Source of the DNA: Methylocaldum sp. 14B
GTDB taxonomy: Bacteria > Pseudomonadota > Gammaproteobacteria > Methylococcales > Methylococcaceae
Length of the DNA: 64,000 nucleotides
Direction of reading: 5' to 3'
Assembly: GCF_002005105.1 (NCBI RefSeq)
Contig: NZ_MSCV01000002.1
Location: 166,314-230,313, forward strand
Shown here: positions 9,765 through 19,067 of the stretch, one piece after another
Position numbering within the stretch: position 1 is the first letter of the stretch
Layout of the letters: every line of letters begins with the position of its first letter
Notes under the pieces: generated by a model
The model's input: the letters and a program-made list of their open reading frames with translations, nothing else
Database searches by the model: none
Told to the model about the DNA's origin: nothing
Position numbers and translations under genes: made by a program

Positions 9765-10598
9765 TCACTCCGACTGATCGCCCGCCGGATTGTCCGAATA
9801 GCGGAGCGCTTCGGTCAAGTGAGGGTCGATGATGCTTGCCATGATTTGATGCAGCTTGGGATTTGCCGTCAGCACGTTACCGGATTCGAAGTATTTGTCT
9901 TTCCCTTCCAAATCGGTAACGATGCCGCCTGCTTCCTGAATCAGGAGAAGGCCGGCAGCCATGTCCCATTTTTTCAGGCCGATTTCCCAGAAACCGTCCA
10001 ACCGCCCTGCTGCCACGTAAGCGAGATCCAGAGCCGCCGAGCCCGCGCGCCGGATTCCGGCCGTATCTTTCATGAGATCGCGCATCATGCCCAAATAGGC
10101 CTCGACGTGACGCTGATCCTTGAACGGGAAACCCGTACCCAGCAACGCCCCCTTCAGGCCGTTTTGCTTGCTTACCCGGATACGCCGATTGTTGAGCGAC
10201 GCGCCGGCGCCTCGGGCCGCCGTAAACAGCTCCTGGCGCAATGGGTCGTAGATCACGCCCTTTTCGATGCGCCCGCGGTGGAGCAGAGCGATGGATACGC
10301 AGAATTGAGGAAACCCGTGCAGGAAATTGGTGGTTCCATCCAGGGGATCGATGACCCAGACGAAATCGGTCTTGGCCGGGCCTTGCCGACCACTTTCTTC
10401 CCCTAGAAAAGCGTGAGTGGGATAAGCTTTCTGCAAAGTGTGGATAATTTCACGTTCCGCCTGGCGGTCCACTTCGCTGACGAAGTCGTTGCGTCCCTTG
10501 GGCGTGATCGTAAGAAGGTTCACCCGGTCCATCGAGCGAACGATAATATCGCCCGCCGTCCGAGCCGCGCGAACCGCGATAGTGAGCATGGGATCCAT
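9765..10598 (-). CDS. suhB: inositol-1-monophosphatase / SuhB
   Basis: 277 residues beginning MDPMLTIAVRAAR, close to the Escherichia coli SuhB start. All metal-binding motifs of the inositol monophosphatase family are present: FLGEESG, then WVIDPLDGTTNFLHG, and KKWDMAAGLLL near the C-terminus. SuhB also takes part in ribosomal RNA antitermination in enterics. It is divergent from trmJ with 88 bases between them, the same suhB/trmJ/cysE arrangement as in many gammaproteobacteria. Confidence 0.95.
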   Translation of the reverse strand: MDPMLTIAVRAARTAGDIIVRSMDRVNLLTITPKGRNDFVSEVDRQAEREIIHTLQKAYPTHAFLGEESGRQGPAKTDFVWVIDPLDGTTNFLHGFPQFCVSIALLHRGRIEKGVIYDPLRQELFTAARGAGASLNNRRIRVSKQNGLKGALLGTGFPFKDQRHVEAYLGMMRDLMKDTAGIRRAGSAALDLAYVAAGRLDGFWEIGLKKWDMAAGLLLIQEAGGIVTDLEGKDKYFESGNVLTANPKLHQIMASIIDPHLTEALRYSDNPAGDQSE

Positions 10599-10686
10599 AT
10601 TGGAATCGGCGCTGGTTAAAAAGCGGTTTAGGGTATCAAATTTCTGATAGTATTTTACCTTTTTTGGTTATAGCTCTCGCTGAAGC

Positions 10687-11412
10687 ATGAATCGCTTGTC
10701 CCATGTCAGGATCGTGCTGGTTGGAACCACGCATCCCGGCAACATCGGTGCGGCGGCGCGCGCCATGAAGAACATGGGGCTGCGCGATTTGGCTCTGGTC
10801 GCGCCCAAGGTCTTTCCCAGCGGAGAAGCGACGGCGCGAGCATCCGGTGCCGACGATATTCTGTCCGAGGCGCGGGTTTGCCGTGACTTGCAGGAAGCCA
10901 TCGACGATTGTGCTTTGATTGTCGGGGCCAGCGCACGGCTCCGCACCATTTCCTGGCCGCAGCTCGATCCGCGGGAATGCGCGAAACAGGTCACTGCGGG
11001 TAATACGAAGACTGCGATTTTATTCGGGCGGGAACATTCGGGTCTGACCAATGAGGAATTGGAGCGATGTCACTACTTGCTGCATATTCCCTGCGATCCC
11101 GATTTCAGTTCACTGAATGTCGCCGCGGCGGTTCAGATCGTGGCTTACGAGCTTTTTCTCTCAACTCAGAAACACGCTCACACCGACAATAACGGTCCAG
11201 CCCTGGCTACGGCGGCTGAAATGGAATCCTTTTACGGACACTTGGAACGCACCTTGTACAATCTCCGATTTCTCCACGAAAGAAAGCCTGGACCTTCGGT
11301 GATGCGCAGGCTCAGGCGAATCTTTAACCGAGCCATGCTGGAGAAAAAGGAAATTCATCTTTTGCGCGGCATCTTGACGGCCGTTCAGCTTCGAATACGA
11401 CCCCCGGCGTGA
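10687..11412 (+). CDS. trmJ: tRNA (cytidine/uridine-2'-O-)-methyltransferase TrmJ
   Basis: 241 residues of the SPOUT class, which form a trefoil knot and methylate the ribose at tRNA position 32. Motifs are NIGAAARAMKNMGL near the N-terminus, ILFGREHSGLTNEEL in the middle, and the knot segment SSLNVAAAVQIVAYEL. A C-terminal extension (LRRIFNRAMLEKKEIHLLRGIL) is typical for TrmJ. The gene is upstream of cysE with six bases between, so the two are probably co-transcribed. Confidence 0.95.
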   Translation: MNRLSHVRIVLVGTTHPGNIGAAARAMKNMGLRDLALVAPKVFPSGEATARASGADDILSEARVCRDLQEAIDDCALIVGASARLRTISWPQLDPRECAKQVTAGNTKTAILFGREHSGLTNEELERCHYLLHIPCDPDFSSLNVAAAVQIVAYELFLSTQKHAHTDNNGPALATAAEMESFYGHLERTLYNLRFLHERKPGPSVMRRLRRIFNRAMLEKKEIHLLRGILTAVQLRIRPPA

Positions 11413-11418
11413 ACCCTT

Positions 11419-12177
11419 ATGTGGCAACGATTGAAAGAAGAATTCAGCTGTATTTTCGACCGTGACCCGGCGGCCCAATCCTATTTCGAAATTTTCACCA
11501 CCTATCCGGGGGTGCACGCCATTTTGGCTCATCGATTCAGCCATCGATTGTGGAATTTCGGGCTCAAATGGCCGGCTCGATTCATCTCGACCTTGGCCCG
11601 CTGGTGGACGGGTATCGAAATCCACCCCGGAGCGCGGATCGGAAAGCGGTTCTTCATCGATCACGGCATGGGAGTGGTCATAGGTGAAACGGCGGTGATC
11701 GGCGACGACTGCACGCTATATCACGGCGTGACGTTGGGCGGCACGTCCTGGAAAAAGGGAAAGCGGCACCCGACCTTGGGCAATGGAGTGGTGGTCGGCG
11801 CCGGCGCCAAAATACTCGGTCCGATAACCATTGCCGACGGCGCCCGTATCGGCTCCAATTCGGTAGTACTGAAGAGTGTCCCTGCCGGCGCCACGGTGGT
11901 GGGCATCCCCGGTCATGTGGTGAGTACCGACCGCCAGGCCCAGGAAGCGCGCCGTCAGGCTATCGCCAGCAAACTGCGTTTCGACGCTTATGGTTTGACG
12001 CCCGACATGCCCGATCCGGTGGCTCACGCGATCAATCACATGCTCGATCACATACAAGCGCTGGACGAGCAGATCGAGGCGCTAAAGCGCGCCCTCAAAC
12101 AGCAGGGTATCGGCGTTTCGGAAGCGCCATTGCCCGAACTGGAGCATTGCGAGCTGAAAACGGGCGAGGAAAAATAA
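11419..12177 (+). CDS. cysE: serine O-acetyltransferase
   Basis: 252 residues; transfers acetyl from acetyl-CoA to serine in the first step of cysteine synthesis. The N-terminal helical region ([23 protein letters not shown]) is followed by left-handed beta-helix hexapeptide repeats ([38 protein letters not shown]). The His and acidic residues of the catalytic site are conserved. It is of the shorter type common outside enterics, with a charged C-terminal helix after the beta-helix. Co-transcribed with trmJ. Confidence 0.95.
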   Translation: MWQRLKEEFSCIFDRDPAAQSYFEIFTTYPGVHAILAHRFSHRLWNFGLKWPARFISTLARWWTGIEIHPGARIGKRFFIDHGMGVVIGETAVIGDDCTLYHGVTLGGTSWKKGKRHPTLGNGVVVGAGAKILGPITIADGARIGSNSVVLKSVPAGATVVGIPGHVVSTDRQAQEARRQAIASKLRFDAYGLTPDMPDPVAHAINHMLDHIQALDEQIEALKRALKQQGIGVSEAPLPELEHCELKTGEEK

Positions 12178-12216
12178 AGAAATTCAGCCCCACGGCTATC
12201 GGGAGTGGCGATGCCG

Positions 12217-13467
12217 CTATTTTTCCAGTACTTGAAAAATCTTGTTCGCCCATCCGACACTTTCGAGATGAATCTTGCCTATTCGGGATAAGTCCAGGTT
12301 CTCGAAACGCACCTCGTCCAGCTTCCAACATTCGTAGTTGATGGCGCAACTCAGGGCCTCTCCAGCCAATCCCGCGCGATGCACTAAGGCATCTTTCACC
12401 TCGCTCGATAGCGGCAGGCCGCCAACCGCGTCATCCAAGGAAGTCTCCAGCAGCTGGTCGATGGTGGACATCAGGCCTACCAGGAAGAATTGCTCGCTGT
12501 TCGGCAACTTGAGGAACGCGGCGAGAGATTCGCACATTTTTGCTCGAATCAAAGCGATTTTGACAATCTCTCTCGGCCGGTCGGGAAAATTCGCCAGGCT
12601 GATCAACGATGCCCAGCGCTGGACTTCGCGGATACCCAAATAGGTAATCGCGAATTTCAGCGAATCGATCTGTTTCGGCAGCGCGTAAAATGCGGAGTTG
12701 ATGTAGCGGAGCAGTTTGTAGCTGAGTCCCACGTCCATCGAAATCGTGCGCGCGAGTTCGGGTATCGAGATGTTCGGCCGATTGATTTTTGCCAACAGCT
12801 GTAAAACGGCGTGTTGACTGGTTTCCAACCGTTTTCCCCGCACCATGTTCGGCCGGCTGAAAAAGAATCCCTGAAAATACTGGCAGCCCAGCTCCCGATA
12901 CTCCAGATATTGCTCCTGCGTTTCCACCTTTTCGGCCAGGAAGCGGACCGGCAGCTTCTTCAGTCGTTCCATCACACGTCCGCTCGCAGACGGAGTGACC
13001 ATTTGGATGTCGAACTTGATGAAATGGGCCATTTCGATCAAAGGCTGCCAACGCTCTTCAAATACAAAGTCGTCAAGCGCGATCTTATAACCCTGTTGAA
13101 CCAGGCCTCGCACGGCTTGAATCAAAGCCTCGTCGATGTGGACGTCTTCCAGTACCTCGATAACCACCTTATCTTTGGGGAGCAGCAAAGGGGTTTCGGA
13201 AAGCAAGTTCTCCCGAGTGAAATTAATGAAAGCCAGTTGTGCTCCGACGATTTGATCCAACCCGTATTCAAGCAAGCTGTCCACGACGATTTGATTGCTG
13301 GCGGCGGTTGGTCCGAACGTCTCAACGGTATCTCCGTTTATGTCGCGGAATAACAATTCATAGGCAAAAATGCGCAAGTCGCGGTCAAAGATTTGTTGCC
13401 GTCCGATGAGAAAATCGTTCCTCACGATGATCGAGCCCTGTGTCTGAGGTTTGAATCGGTTTGGCAT
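12217..13467 (-). CDS. EAL-HDOD signalling protein, probably without phosphodiesterase activity
   Basis: 416 residues. The N-terminal half is an EAL fold starting FLIGRQQIFDRDLRIFAYELLFRD. Several c-di-GMP phosphodiesterase positions remain (YELLFR, FINFTRENL, VIEVLED, EKVETQ), but the catalytic loop that normally reads DDFGTGYS is DDFVFEERW here, so hydrolysis is unlikely. The C-terminal half is an HDOD domain (ISIPELARTISMDVGLSYKLLRYINSAFY). This YuxH/CdgJ-like pairing affects motility in some bacteria. It converges with cysE, 39 bases away. Confidence 0.88.
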   Translation of the reverse strand: MPNRFKPQTQGSIIVRNDFLIGRQQIFDRDLRIFAYELLFRDINGDTVETFGPTAASNQIVVDSLLEYGLDQIVGAQLAFINFTRENLLSETPLLLPKDKVVIEVLEDVHIDEALIQAVRGLVQQGYKIALDDFVFEERWQPLIEMAHFIKFDIQMVTPSASGRVMERLKKLPVRFLAEKVETQEQYLEYRELGCQYFQGFFFSRPNMVRGKRLETSQHAVLQLLAKINRPNISIPELARTISMDVGLSYKLLRYINSAFYALPKQIDSLKFAITYLGIREVQRWASLISLANFPDRPREIVKIALIRAKMCESLAAFLKLPNSEQFFLVGLMSTIDQLLETSLDDAVGGLPLSSEVKDALVHRAGLAGEALSCAINYECWKLDEVRFENLDLSRIGKIHLESVGWANKIFQVLEK

Positions 13468-13706
13468 GTTGCAGACTGGTTACTGCGCTACGATTTATGC
13501 CCGATTCACCGACGATAGCGTCGGATAGGTAATGAGTCATGAAAAGTTTAGCGAAGACTGAGACACACACTCGACAAGTCGGGTGGCTCACCCGGCAGGA
13601 ACGAAGATTTGAACTCTCCGCTCGCTTGGCCCGATTGGCCGTGATTCAGTGAAAGAATAGTTCAGCTTTACGAAAATAGATTCGAGACAAACAAAACCTC
13701 ATTCAG

Positions 13707-14534
13707 ATGGAAACGATCATGTCCGACGCTATCCCAGACTTTGATGCCGATGTGCTTCAACGCAGCCACACCATACCGGTTCTAGTCGATTTCTGGGCGC
13801 CTTGGTGCGCGCCCTGCCGCGCTTTGGGCCCGCTCTTGGAGCGGCTCGCACAAAGAAATTCGGACCGCTTCGTGCTCGTGAAGATCAACACCGAGGAATT
13901 GCCGGACGTCAGCGCCCGTTATCAGGTGCGCAGCATTCCCAACGTCAAGCTTTTCGTTGACGGACAGGTCGTCGATGAGTTCAGCGGCGCGTTGCCGGAG
14001 ACCATGATCGAGCAGTGGCTGAACCGTGTTCTGCCCAGCCCACTGAGGAATAGGATCAAACAAGCGGAAACCGAGGTCTTCGCCGGTCGTCCCGACAAGG
14101 CCGCGGCAATCCTGGAAGAAGTGCTTGCCGCAGAACCGGATAACGATGTCGCCGCCATCATGTTGGCTCGCTTGCTCCTTCCGTCGGATCACAGGCGAGC
14201 CATGGCAGTCGTGGAACGAATCGGCCCCGATTCGGATTCTCATCCGATGGCGGAAAGTATTCGCACTTTTTCCCGGTTGTTCGGTTACGCCGAAAACCCG
14301 GAAATGCTGCCGGAAGCTCCCCTGAAGCCTGCCTATTTATCAGCGATCGAGTATTTGAAGAATGCCGACTTCGAGCAGGCCTTATCGACCTTTATCGAGG
14401 TGGTCAAAGCCGCGCGTCATTATGACGGCGATGGCGCCAGAAAAGCCTGCCTGGCCATTTTCAAGTTTCTCGGCGATGACCATGAACTGACCCGGGAGTA
14501 TCGCGGCCGTCTCTCCAGTGCCCTGTATGTTTGA
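13707..14534 (+). CDS. cnoX: CnoX/YbbN-type thioredoxin-fold chaperone
   Basis: 275 residues: an N-terminal thioredoxin domain (~1-115) with WAPWCAPCRALGPLLERLA, then a TPR-like helical C-terminal region starting KQAETEVFAGRPDKAAAILEEVL. The CAPC active site should be redox-active, unlike the E. coli protein, which lacks the CxxC. The family protects folding proteins under oxidative chlorine stress and hands them to GroEL and DnaK. An in-frame ATG at 13719 (MSDAIPDF) is an equally good start. It converges with the next gene. Confidence 0.9.
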   Translation: METIMSDAIPDFDADVLQRSHTIPVLVDFWAPWCAPCRALGPLLERLAQRNSDRFVLVKINTEELPDVSARYQVRSIPNVKLFVDGQVVDEFSGALPETMIEQWLNRVLPSPLRNRIKQAETEVFAGRPDKAAAILEEVLAAEPDNDVAAIMLARLLLPSDHRRAMAVVERIGPDSDSHPMAESIRTFSRLFGYAENPEMLPEAPLKPAYLSAIEYLKNADFEQALSTFIEVVKAARHYDGDGARKACLAIFKFLGDDHELTREYRGRLSSALYV

Positions 14535-14549
14535 TCCGGCGGTTCGCTC

Positions 14550-15185
14550 TTATTTGTGAATTTTGACCCGGAAATATTCGGGATCGGCATCACCGGTCAA
14601 ATCGACCATTGACGAGAAAGAACGAACCTCGCCCCGCTCCAGCATATCCAAATTCGGCGTGCCGTCTTGGTGAAAACCGATTTTGGACACGCCGACTTGA
14701 ACGCCGACCCGGTCGAAAAAAAGGACATCCACCTCGGGATGGATGAGCGTCAAGTCGGTATTGTGCATAACGATCTTATACTCGTAATGTTTATCCGAGT
14801 TCTTGCCGGCGACGGTGAAAACGATGTTTTTCACATAGCCTAGATCGAGCGGAATCACTTTATCGAACTCGAGCTTGGTCAAGTTCGGCAAGCGAGACGT
14901 CGTTAGTGCAGCGATGTCGGCCCGCAGTTTTTCGACTTCCGGTTTCAGGGCTTGAAGCTCCAGCGCCTGTTTCTTCTCCAATACGGTCAAATCCAGATTT
15001 TCCTGTTCACTTAGAGTCAACTGGATAAACAAGACCAAAAGCGCCGTGGTTTCTACGACCAACACAATGGATAAAAGAAAAATCAACCTCGTCTTGGACG
15101 ACGAGCGGCGATGTTTGCCTCGAGACGAATACGCTTGCACGTTATCCGTCGCATTTGCGGAGTCATTGTTCGATAGCCTGTACAT
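14550..15185 (-). CDS. single-pass membrane protein with coiled coil, function unknown
   Basis: 211 residues. A basic, Ser/Asn-rich cytoplasmic tail (residues 1-32) precedes one transmembrane helix (LIFLLSIVLVVETTALLVLFIQL). After it come a Leu-heptad coiled coil (LEKKQALELQALKPEVEKLRADIAAL, shown here only by its key residues) and a ~110-residue beta-rich domain ending in FRVKIHK. The topology is N-in/C-out, so the last domain is periplasmic. I do not recognise the family; it resembles divisome or cell-envelope anchor proteins only in outline. Confidence 0.65.
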   Translation of the reverse strand: MYRLSNNDSANATDNVQAYSSRGKHRRSSSKTRLIFLLSIVLVVETTALLVLFIQLTLSEQENLDLTVLEKKQALELQALKPEVEKLRADIAALTTSRLPNLTKLEFDKVIPLDLGYVKNIVFTVAGKNSDKHYEYKIVMHNTDLTLIHPEVDVLFFDRVGVQVGVSKIGFHQDGTPNLDMLERGEVRSFSSMVDLTGDADPEYFRVKIHK

Positions 15186-15702
15186 TTTTTCTCCTTAGGC
15201 AACACCTTACCATCTCTATGAGTACGCTCGACGAGGTTTCGCATATCTGCCATACATTCCGGTACGGCCGTAAAGCGATCTCCCCCTTTCCGAAGACGCC
15301 AAGCACATACTTTCCATCCCCCGCTGGAAAACCCTTGCTAAAGTTTGTGGACAGCGTGTGCTGAACGAGCACGAAAGAGCTCGGCAAAAAATTATCCACA
15401 ACTCAGCCACAGGCGTACACTGTTTTTAACACACCTTTATATATTTCTTAATGCATTGTTTAAAAAAGAAAAATAGTGAGCGTCAACAGACTTCTTCCGG
15501 CTTTGTAATTAAAGGAAAGATTTTTTGACTTGTTTACATTTGGTAATGTGGCCAATCGGGTCCGAGTCTAGATAAGCGGCTAAGCTTTAACAGGTCGCGA
15601 AAAACGAGAATATCGATTCCTGTTTGCGAAAAAGCGGCTGAGTTGCAAAAGAAAAAAGTTTCTAGAACGTTACATATTCAAAAAATCGATAAGGGGGGAG
15701 AG
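15186..15702. other. 517-bp intergenic region with perfect DnaA box next to an AT-rich stretch
   Basis: The region lies between a leftward gene and the rightward qmcA operon. TTATCCACA, a perfect DnaA-box consensus, is at 15392-15400; TGTGGACAG at 15346-15354 is a reverse near-match. Immediately right of the box, 15420-15475 is highly AT-rich (for example TTTATATATTTCTTAATG), as a DNA-unwinding element would be. No tRNA, open gene or terminator is seen. Confidence 0.45.
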
Positions 15703-16626
15703 ATGACCGCGTTTGGCGTTTTCGTATTATTTCTCTTGGTACTGTCCGTTATCTTGGTCGTACTGAGTGTCAAGTTCGTGCCTCAAGGTTCCGAATTCAC
15801 GGTACAGCGGTTCGGAAAATACACCGCGACACTCAAGCCCGGCCTCAATGTGATCATGCCGGTGATCGATCAGATCGGCGCACGGATCAACATGATGGAA
15901 CAGGTCTTGGACGTTCCTTCGCAGGAGGTCATCACGAAAGACAATGCCATGGTCAAAGTGGATGGCGTCGTGTTTTTTCAAGTGGTGGATGCCGCCAAAG
16001 CGGCCTACGAGGTCAGCAACCTGCAGCTTGCCATCATGCAGCTGACGATGACCAATATCCGTACCGTGATGGGTTCCATGGACTTGGACGAGCTGTTGTC
16101 GAAGCGAGACGAAATCAATGCCCGTCTGCTTTCAGTGGTGGACGATGCCACTACGCCCTGGGGTGTCAAGGTGACGCGGATCGAGATCAAGGACATTACG
16201 CCGCCGCAAGATCTGGTCGATTCCATGGCTCGCCAGATGAAGGCGGAACGGGACAAGCGCGCTGCCGTACTCGAGGCGGAAGGCTTGAAACAGGCAGCGA
16301 TTCTCCGCGCCGATGGCGAAAAACAAGCGGCGATTCTCGAAGCCGAGGGCCGCAAGGAAGCCGCATTCCGCGAGGCCGAAGCCCGCGAGCGTCTGGCCCA
16401 GGCCGAGGCGCGGGCTACCCTGATGGTCTCCGAGGCCATCGGCAAAGGGGATGTTCAGGCGATCAACTACTTCGTTGCGCAAAAATACGTCGAAGCGTTG
16501 CAAACCCTCGCCGCGGCCGAAAACAGCAAGGTTATTCTCATGCCCTTGGAAGCCTCCAGCGTTATCGGCGCTCTAAGCGGCATCGGCGAAATCACCAAAG
16601 AAGCGTTTTCCAAGAAGGCAAGCTAA
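15703..16626 (+). CDS. qmcA: SPFH/stomatin-like membrane protein QmcA
   Basis: 307 residues from the ATG at 15703, which follows a GGGGGGAG Shine-Dalgarno; an upstream TTG in the same frame is less likely. An N-terminal membrane helix (FGVFVLFLLVLSVILVVLSV) is followed by an SPFH/band-7 domain (VPQGSEFTVQRFGKYTATLKPG) and a long Ala/Glu-rich coiled coil (RADGEKQAAILEAEGRKEAA). The family forms oligomers in membrane microdomains and affects membrane-protein turnover. The nfeD gene follows directly, the usual pairing. Confidence 0.93.
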   Translation: MTAFGVFVLFLLVLSVILVVLSVKFVPQGSEFTVQRFGKYTATLKPGLNVIMPVIDQIGARINMMEQVLDVPSQEVITKDNAMVKVDGVVFFQVVDAAKAAYEVSNLQLAIMQLTMTNIRTVMGSMDLDELLSKRDEINARLLSVVDDATTPWGVKVTRIEIKDITPPQDLVDSMARQMKAERDKRAAVLEAEGLKQAAILRADGEKQAAILEAEGRKEAAFREAEARERLAQAEARATLMVSEAIGKGDVQAINYFVAQKYVEALQTLAAAENSKVILMPLEASSVIGALSGIGEITKEAFSKKAS

Positions 16627-17067
16627 ATGGCATTCGAGATCGTTTTTTGGCACTGGTGGGCGTTCGGCGTGTTTCTTCTTATCGTCGAACTCCTCGCGCC
16701 GGGAATGTACTTTCTATGGATGGCCGAATCGGCGTTCGTCGTCGGCGTGATCAAGCTGATCGTGCCGGCGCTGGACTGGGAGTATCAGCTGATATTGTTC
16801 TCGGTACTGTCGATCGTCAGCATCGCGGTGTTCCGGCTGTTCCTCAAAAGACATCCCATCGAGACCGATCAGCCTTTGCTGAACCAGCGAGCCGCGCAAT
16901 ATATAGGACGACTGTTCACGCTCGAATATCCGATCGTCAACGGTCAGGGGCGGATCCGCGTGGACGATTCCACATGGAAGGTGCAAGGGGAGGACTGCGA
17001 GCCGGGAAGCAAGGTTCGCGTCGTGGCCGCCGAAGGCGTTGTTCTGAAGGTCGAAAAGGCTGCGTGA
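16627..17067 (+). CDS. NfeD-family membrane protein
   Basis: 146 residues with three or four hydrophobic segments (residues ~5-80) and a C-terminal OB-fold domain (GRLFTLEYPIVNGQGRIRVDDSTWKVQGEDC). This is the short NfeD type encoded beside stomatin-like genes, thought to assist or anchor the SPFH partner. Its ATG directly follows the qmcA stop codon, so translation is coupled. The equivalent E. coli pair is qmcA-ybbK's neighbour. It converges with tgpA, 11 bases away. Confidence 0.9.
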   Translation: MAFEIVFWHWWAFGVFLLIVELLAPGMYFLWMAESAFVVGVIKLIVPALDWEYQLILFSVLSIVSIAVFRLFLKRHPIETDQPLLNQRAAQYIGRLFTLEYPIVNGQGRIRVDDSTWKVQGEDCEPGSKVRVVAAEGVVLKVEKAA

Positions 17068-17078
17068 ATCGCGCGCGT

Positions 17079-19067
17079 TTAAACCCTCAACGCTCTCACG
17101 CGTCGCCTCAGCTGGTCGATATCGCGCGGATCTGCCTGTCGTCCGTATCGGATCCGCAGGAACAGCGTGGTGATGGCGCCGATGGCCTCTTTGGCCTCGG
17201 GCCGTTCGGAGGCGGCGCGTAAAGCGAAATCACGGGGTCCTTCGCCGGTCTGTTTGACCAGCCCGTTTTTTGCCATTTTTTTGAGGAATCGATTGTAAGC
17301 CGCCATGGCGGGATCGGCCGCCTTGGGCTTTCGGCGAGGGCGCAGCCAAAGTCCGACCAGCACGCCGCAGAGGATTAACAGCGCAGTCAGCCAGGTGATC
17401 AATCCCCGCCAGTCTACGATACCCAAAGCTTCCCAAAAACGCTTTTGGTTTTCCGGGTTATAGCTCAACACCCGCTGGTTCCAAGCGTGATCGACGCTGG
17501 CCCAGATGAGACGTGCCTGATCGTACCAGTCGTGGAGATCGAAAGCGGCATCGGCCAGTGCCCGTCCGACAGGACTGAAACTGACCTCGTGATCGGCCAT
17601 TTGCCGATCCAGGTCTATCCCCTGCTCGATCCGGTGCGGCGCCACGGCGGCAGTGGGGTCGACGCGCGTCCAGCCTTGTTCGGATAACCACACCTCGGCC
17701 CAGGCGTGAGCATCGGCTTGGCGTACTTCCAGGAATTTTCCAACCGGGTTCCATTGCCCTCCCTGATAACCGGTTACCACCCTCGCCGGAATTCCCGCCA
17801 CCCGCATCAGATAAACGAACGCCGTGGCGTAATGCTCGCAAAAGCCCTTGCGGGTCTCGAAAAGAAAGGTGTCCACCGGCTTGTCGCGTATGACCGGCGG
17901 GTTGAGCGTGTATACGAACGGCTCCTCGCGAAAATGGAGCAGCGCCTTGTTCACGATGTCTTTTGGGTCCGACGACGACTGGCGCCAGCGTTCGACCAGC
18001 CGGAGCATGCGTGCCGAAGGTCTATCCGGCAGCTGGAGACCCTGTTCCCGCTCGGCGGGGCTGAGTTCGCCGGTTCGGTAATTCGGATAGGAGCTGATCG
18101 TGTATTGCCGGCGTTCGCCGACGTTTTGCGGCGTCAGCAGCAAATATTCGGGCGTCTGAGCGAGGTTCTCGGGAAAAACTTTGGGTAGATCCAAAGCGAA
18201 AACCCAGCGTTTTTGATGCGGCTCAAGAGTGATCGTGTAACGGTAAGCCGGTCCGGAGAATGCCGGTGCCTGAACGGTGTTCCGGCCTTGTTCCGGCGGC
18301 AGGGTCCAGCGTCTTCCATCGGTATGCCAGAACACCGGGCCTCGCCAGTAGCGCTCGGCGGGCAGCGGCAAGGGACCTTCGAAATCGGCGCGAAAAGCCG
18401 GCTCCCGCGACAAGGCGAGGCGGCTGACGCTGCCGGGCTCTATGATATCGCTGAGCCCGGTCTTTGCGCTGCTCGGATCGTCCGGAAGCTTCCACAAAGG
18501 CCCCGCGATACGCGGGAAGAATATGAACAGGACTACCATGATCGGCATGGCTTGCGCCACCAATGACGCCGCCATTCTGAACTGGGTTTTGAGCGACAGG
18601 ACAGGACCCGCGTTCAGGCCGATCAATACGGAAATCAGCAAGGCAACGGCAGCCAGCGTATAGACGGCCAGGGCGATGCTCTGGGAGAACAGGTACTGAG
18701 TCAGAGCCACGAAGAACGCGAGATAGACCACCAGGTATACGTCGCGCCGGTTCCGCATTTCCATCAGTTTCAGTCCCAGGCCGACGAGAAAGAGGCTGGA
18801 TCCGGCTTCGCGTCCGTAAAAGCGATGGTAATCGACGTAAACCAAAGCTGCGCCGGACAAGGTCAGAAGAAACAACAGCAGACGGCCGGGCAGCAAGGCG
18901 GGCCGATACCCTGACGCGAATCGCCAGGCCGCCATCAAGGAAAAATAAAGAACGATTGCCCAGCCGAGATTGAGAAGATGCGGTGCGGCAACGAAGAAAA
19001 CACTGAATAGAAGCAGGTTTTCCTGCGTCCGATCCGGCACGAACGACGTTGCTGCGGGCTTCTTCAT
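17079..19067 (-). CDS. tgpA: TgpA-type transglutaminase-like membrane protein
   Basis: 662 residues from the ATG at 19067, which overlaps the stop of the preceding DUF58 gene (ATGA). About six membrane segments in the first ~200 residues (DUF3488) precede a periplasmic transglutaminase domain. The catalytic triad is visible: Cys in TRKGFCEHYATAF, His in ADAHAWAEVW and Asp in TRVDPTAAV. One more membrane helix (LITWLTALLILCGVLVGLWL) and a cytoplasmic tail follow. TgpA is essential in Pseudomonas aeruginosa; its substrate is not settled. It is the third gene of the MoxR-DUF58-TgpA operon. Confidence 0.93.
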   Translation of the reverse strand: MKKPAATSFVPDRTQENLLLFSVFFVAAPHLLNLGWAIVLYFSLMAAWRFASGYRPALLPGRLLLFLLTLSGAALVYVDYHRFYGREAGSSLFLVGLGLKLMEMRNRRDVYLVVYLAFFVALTQYLFSQSIALAVYTLAAVALLISVLIGLNAGPVLSLKTQFRMAASLVAQAMPIMVVLFIFFPRIAGPLWKLPDDPSSAKTGLSDIIEPGSVSRLALSREPAFRADFEGPLPLPAERYWRGPVFWHTDGRRWTLPPEQGRNTVQAPAFSGPAYRYTITLEPHQKRWVFALDLPKVFPENLAQTPEYLLLTPQNVGERRQYTISSYPNYRTGELSPAEREQGLQLPDRPSARMLRLVERWRQSSSDPKDIVNKALLHFREEPFVYTLNPPVIRDKPVDTFLFETRKGFCEHYATAFVYLMRVAGIPARVVTGYQGGQWNPVGKFLEVRQADAHAWAEVWLSEQGWTRVDPTAAVAPHRIEQGIDLDRQMADHEVSFSPVGRALADAAFDLHDWYDQARLIWASVDHAWNQRVLSYNPENQKRFWEALGIVDWRGLITWLTALLILCGVLVGLWLRPRRKPKAADPAMAAYNRFLKKMAKNGLVKQTGEGPRDFALRAASERPEAKEAIGAITTLFLRIRYGRQADPRDIDQLRRRVRALRV

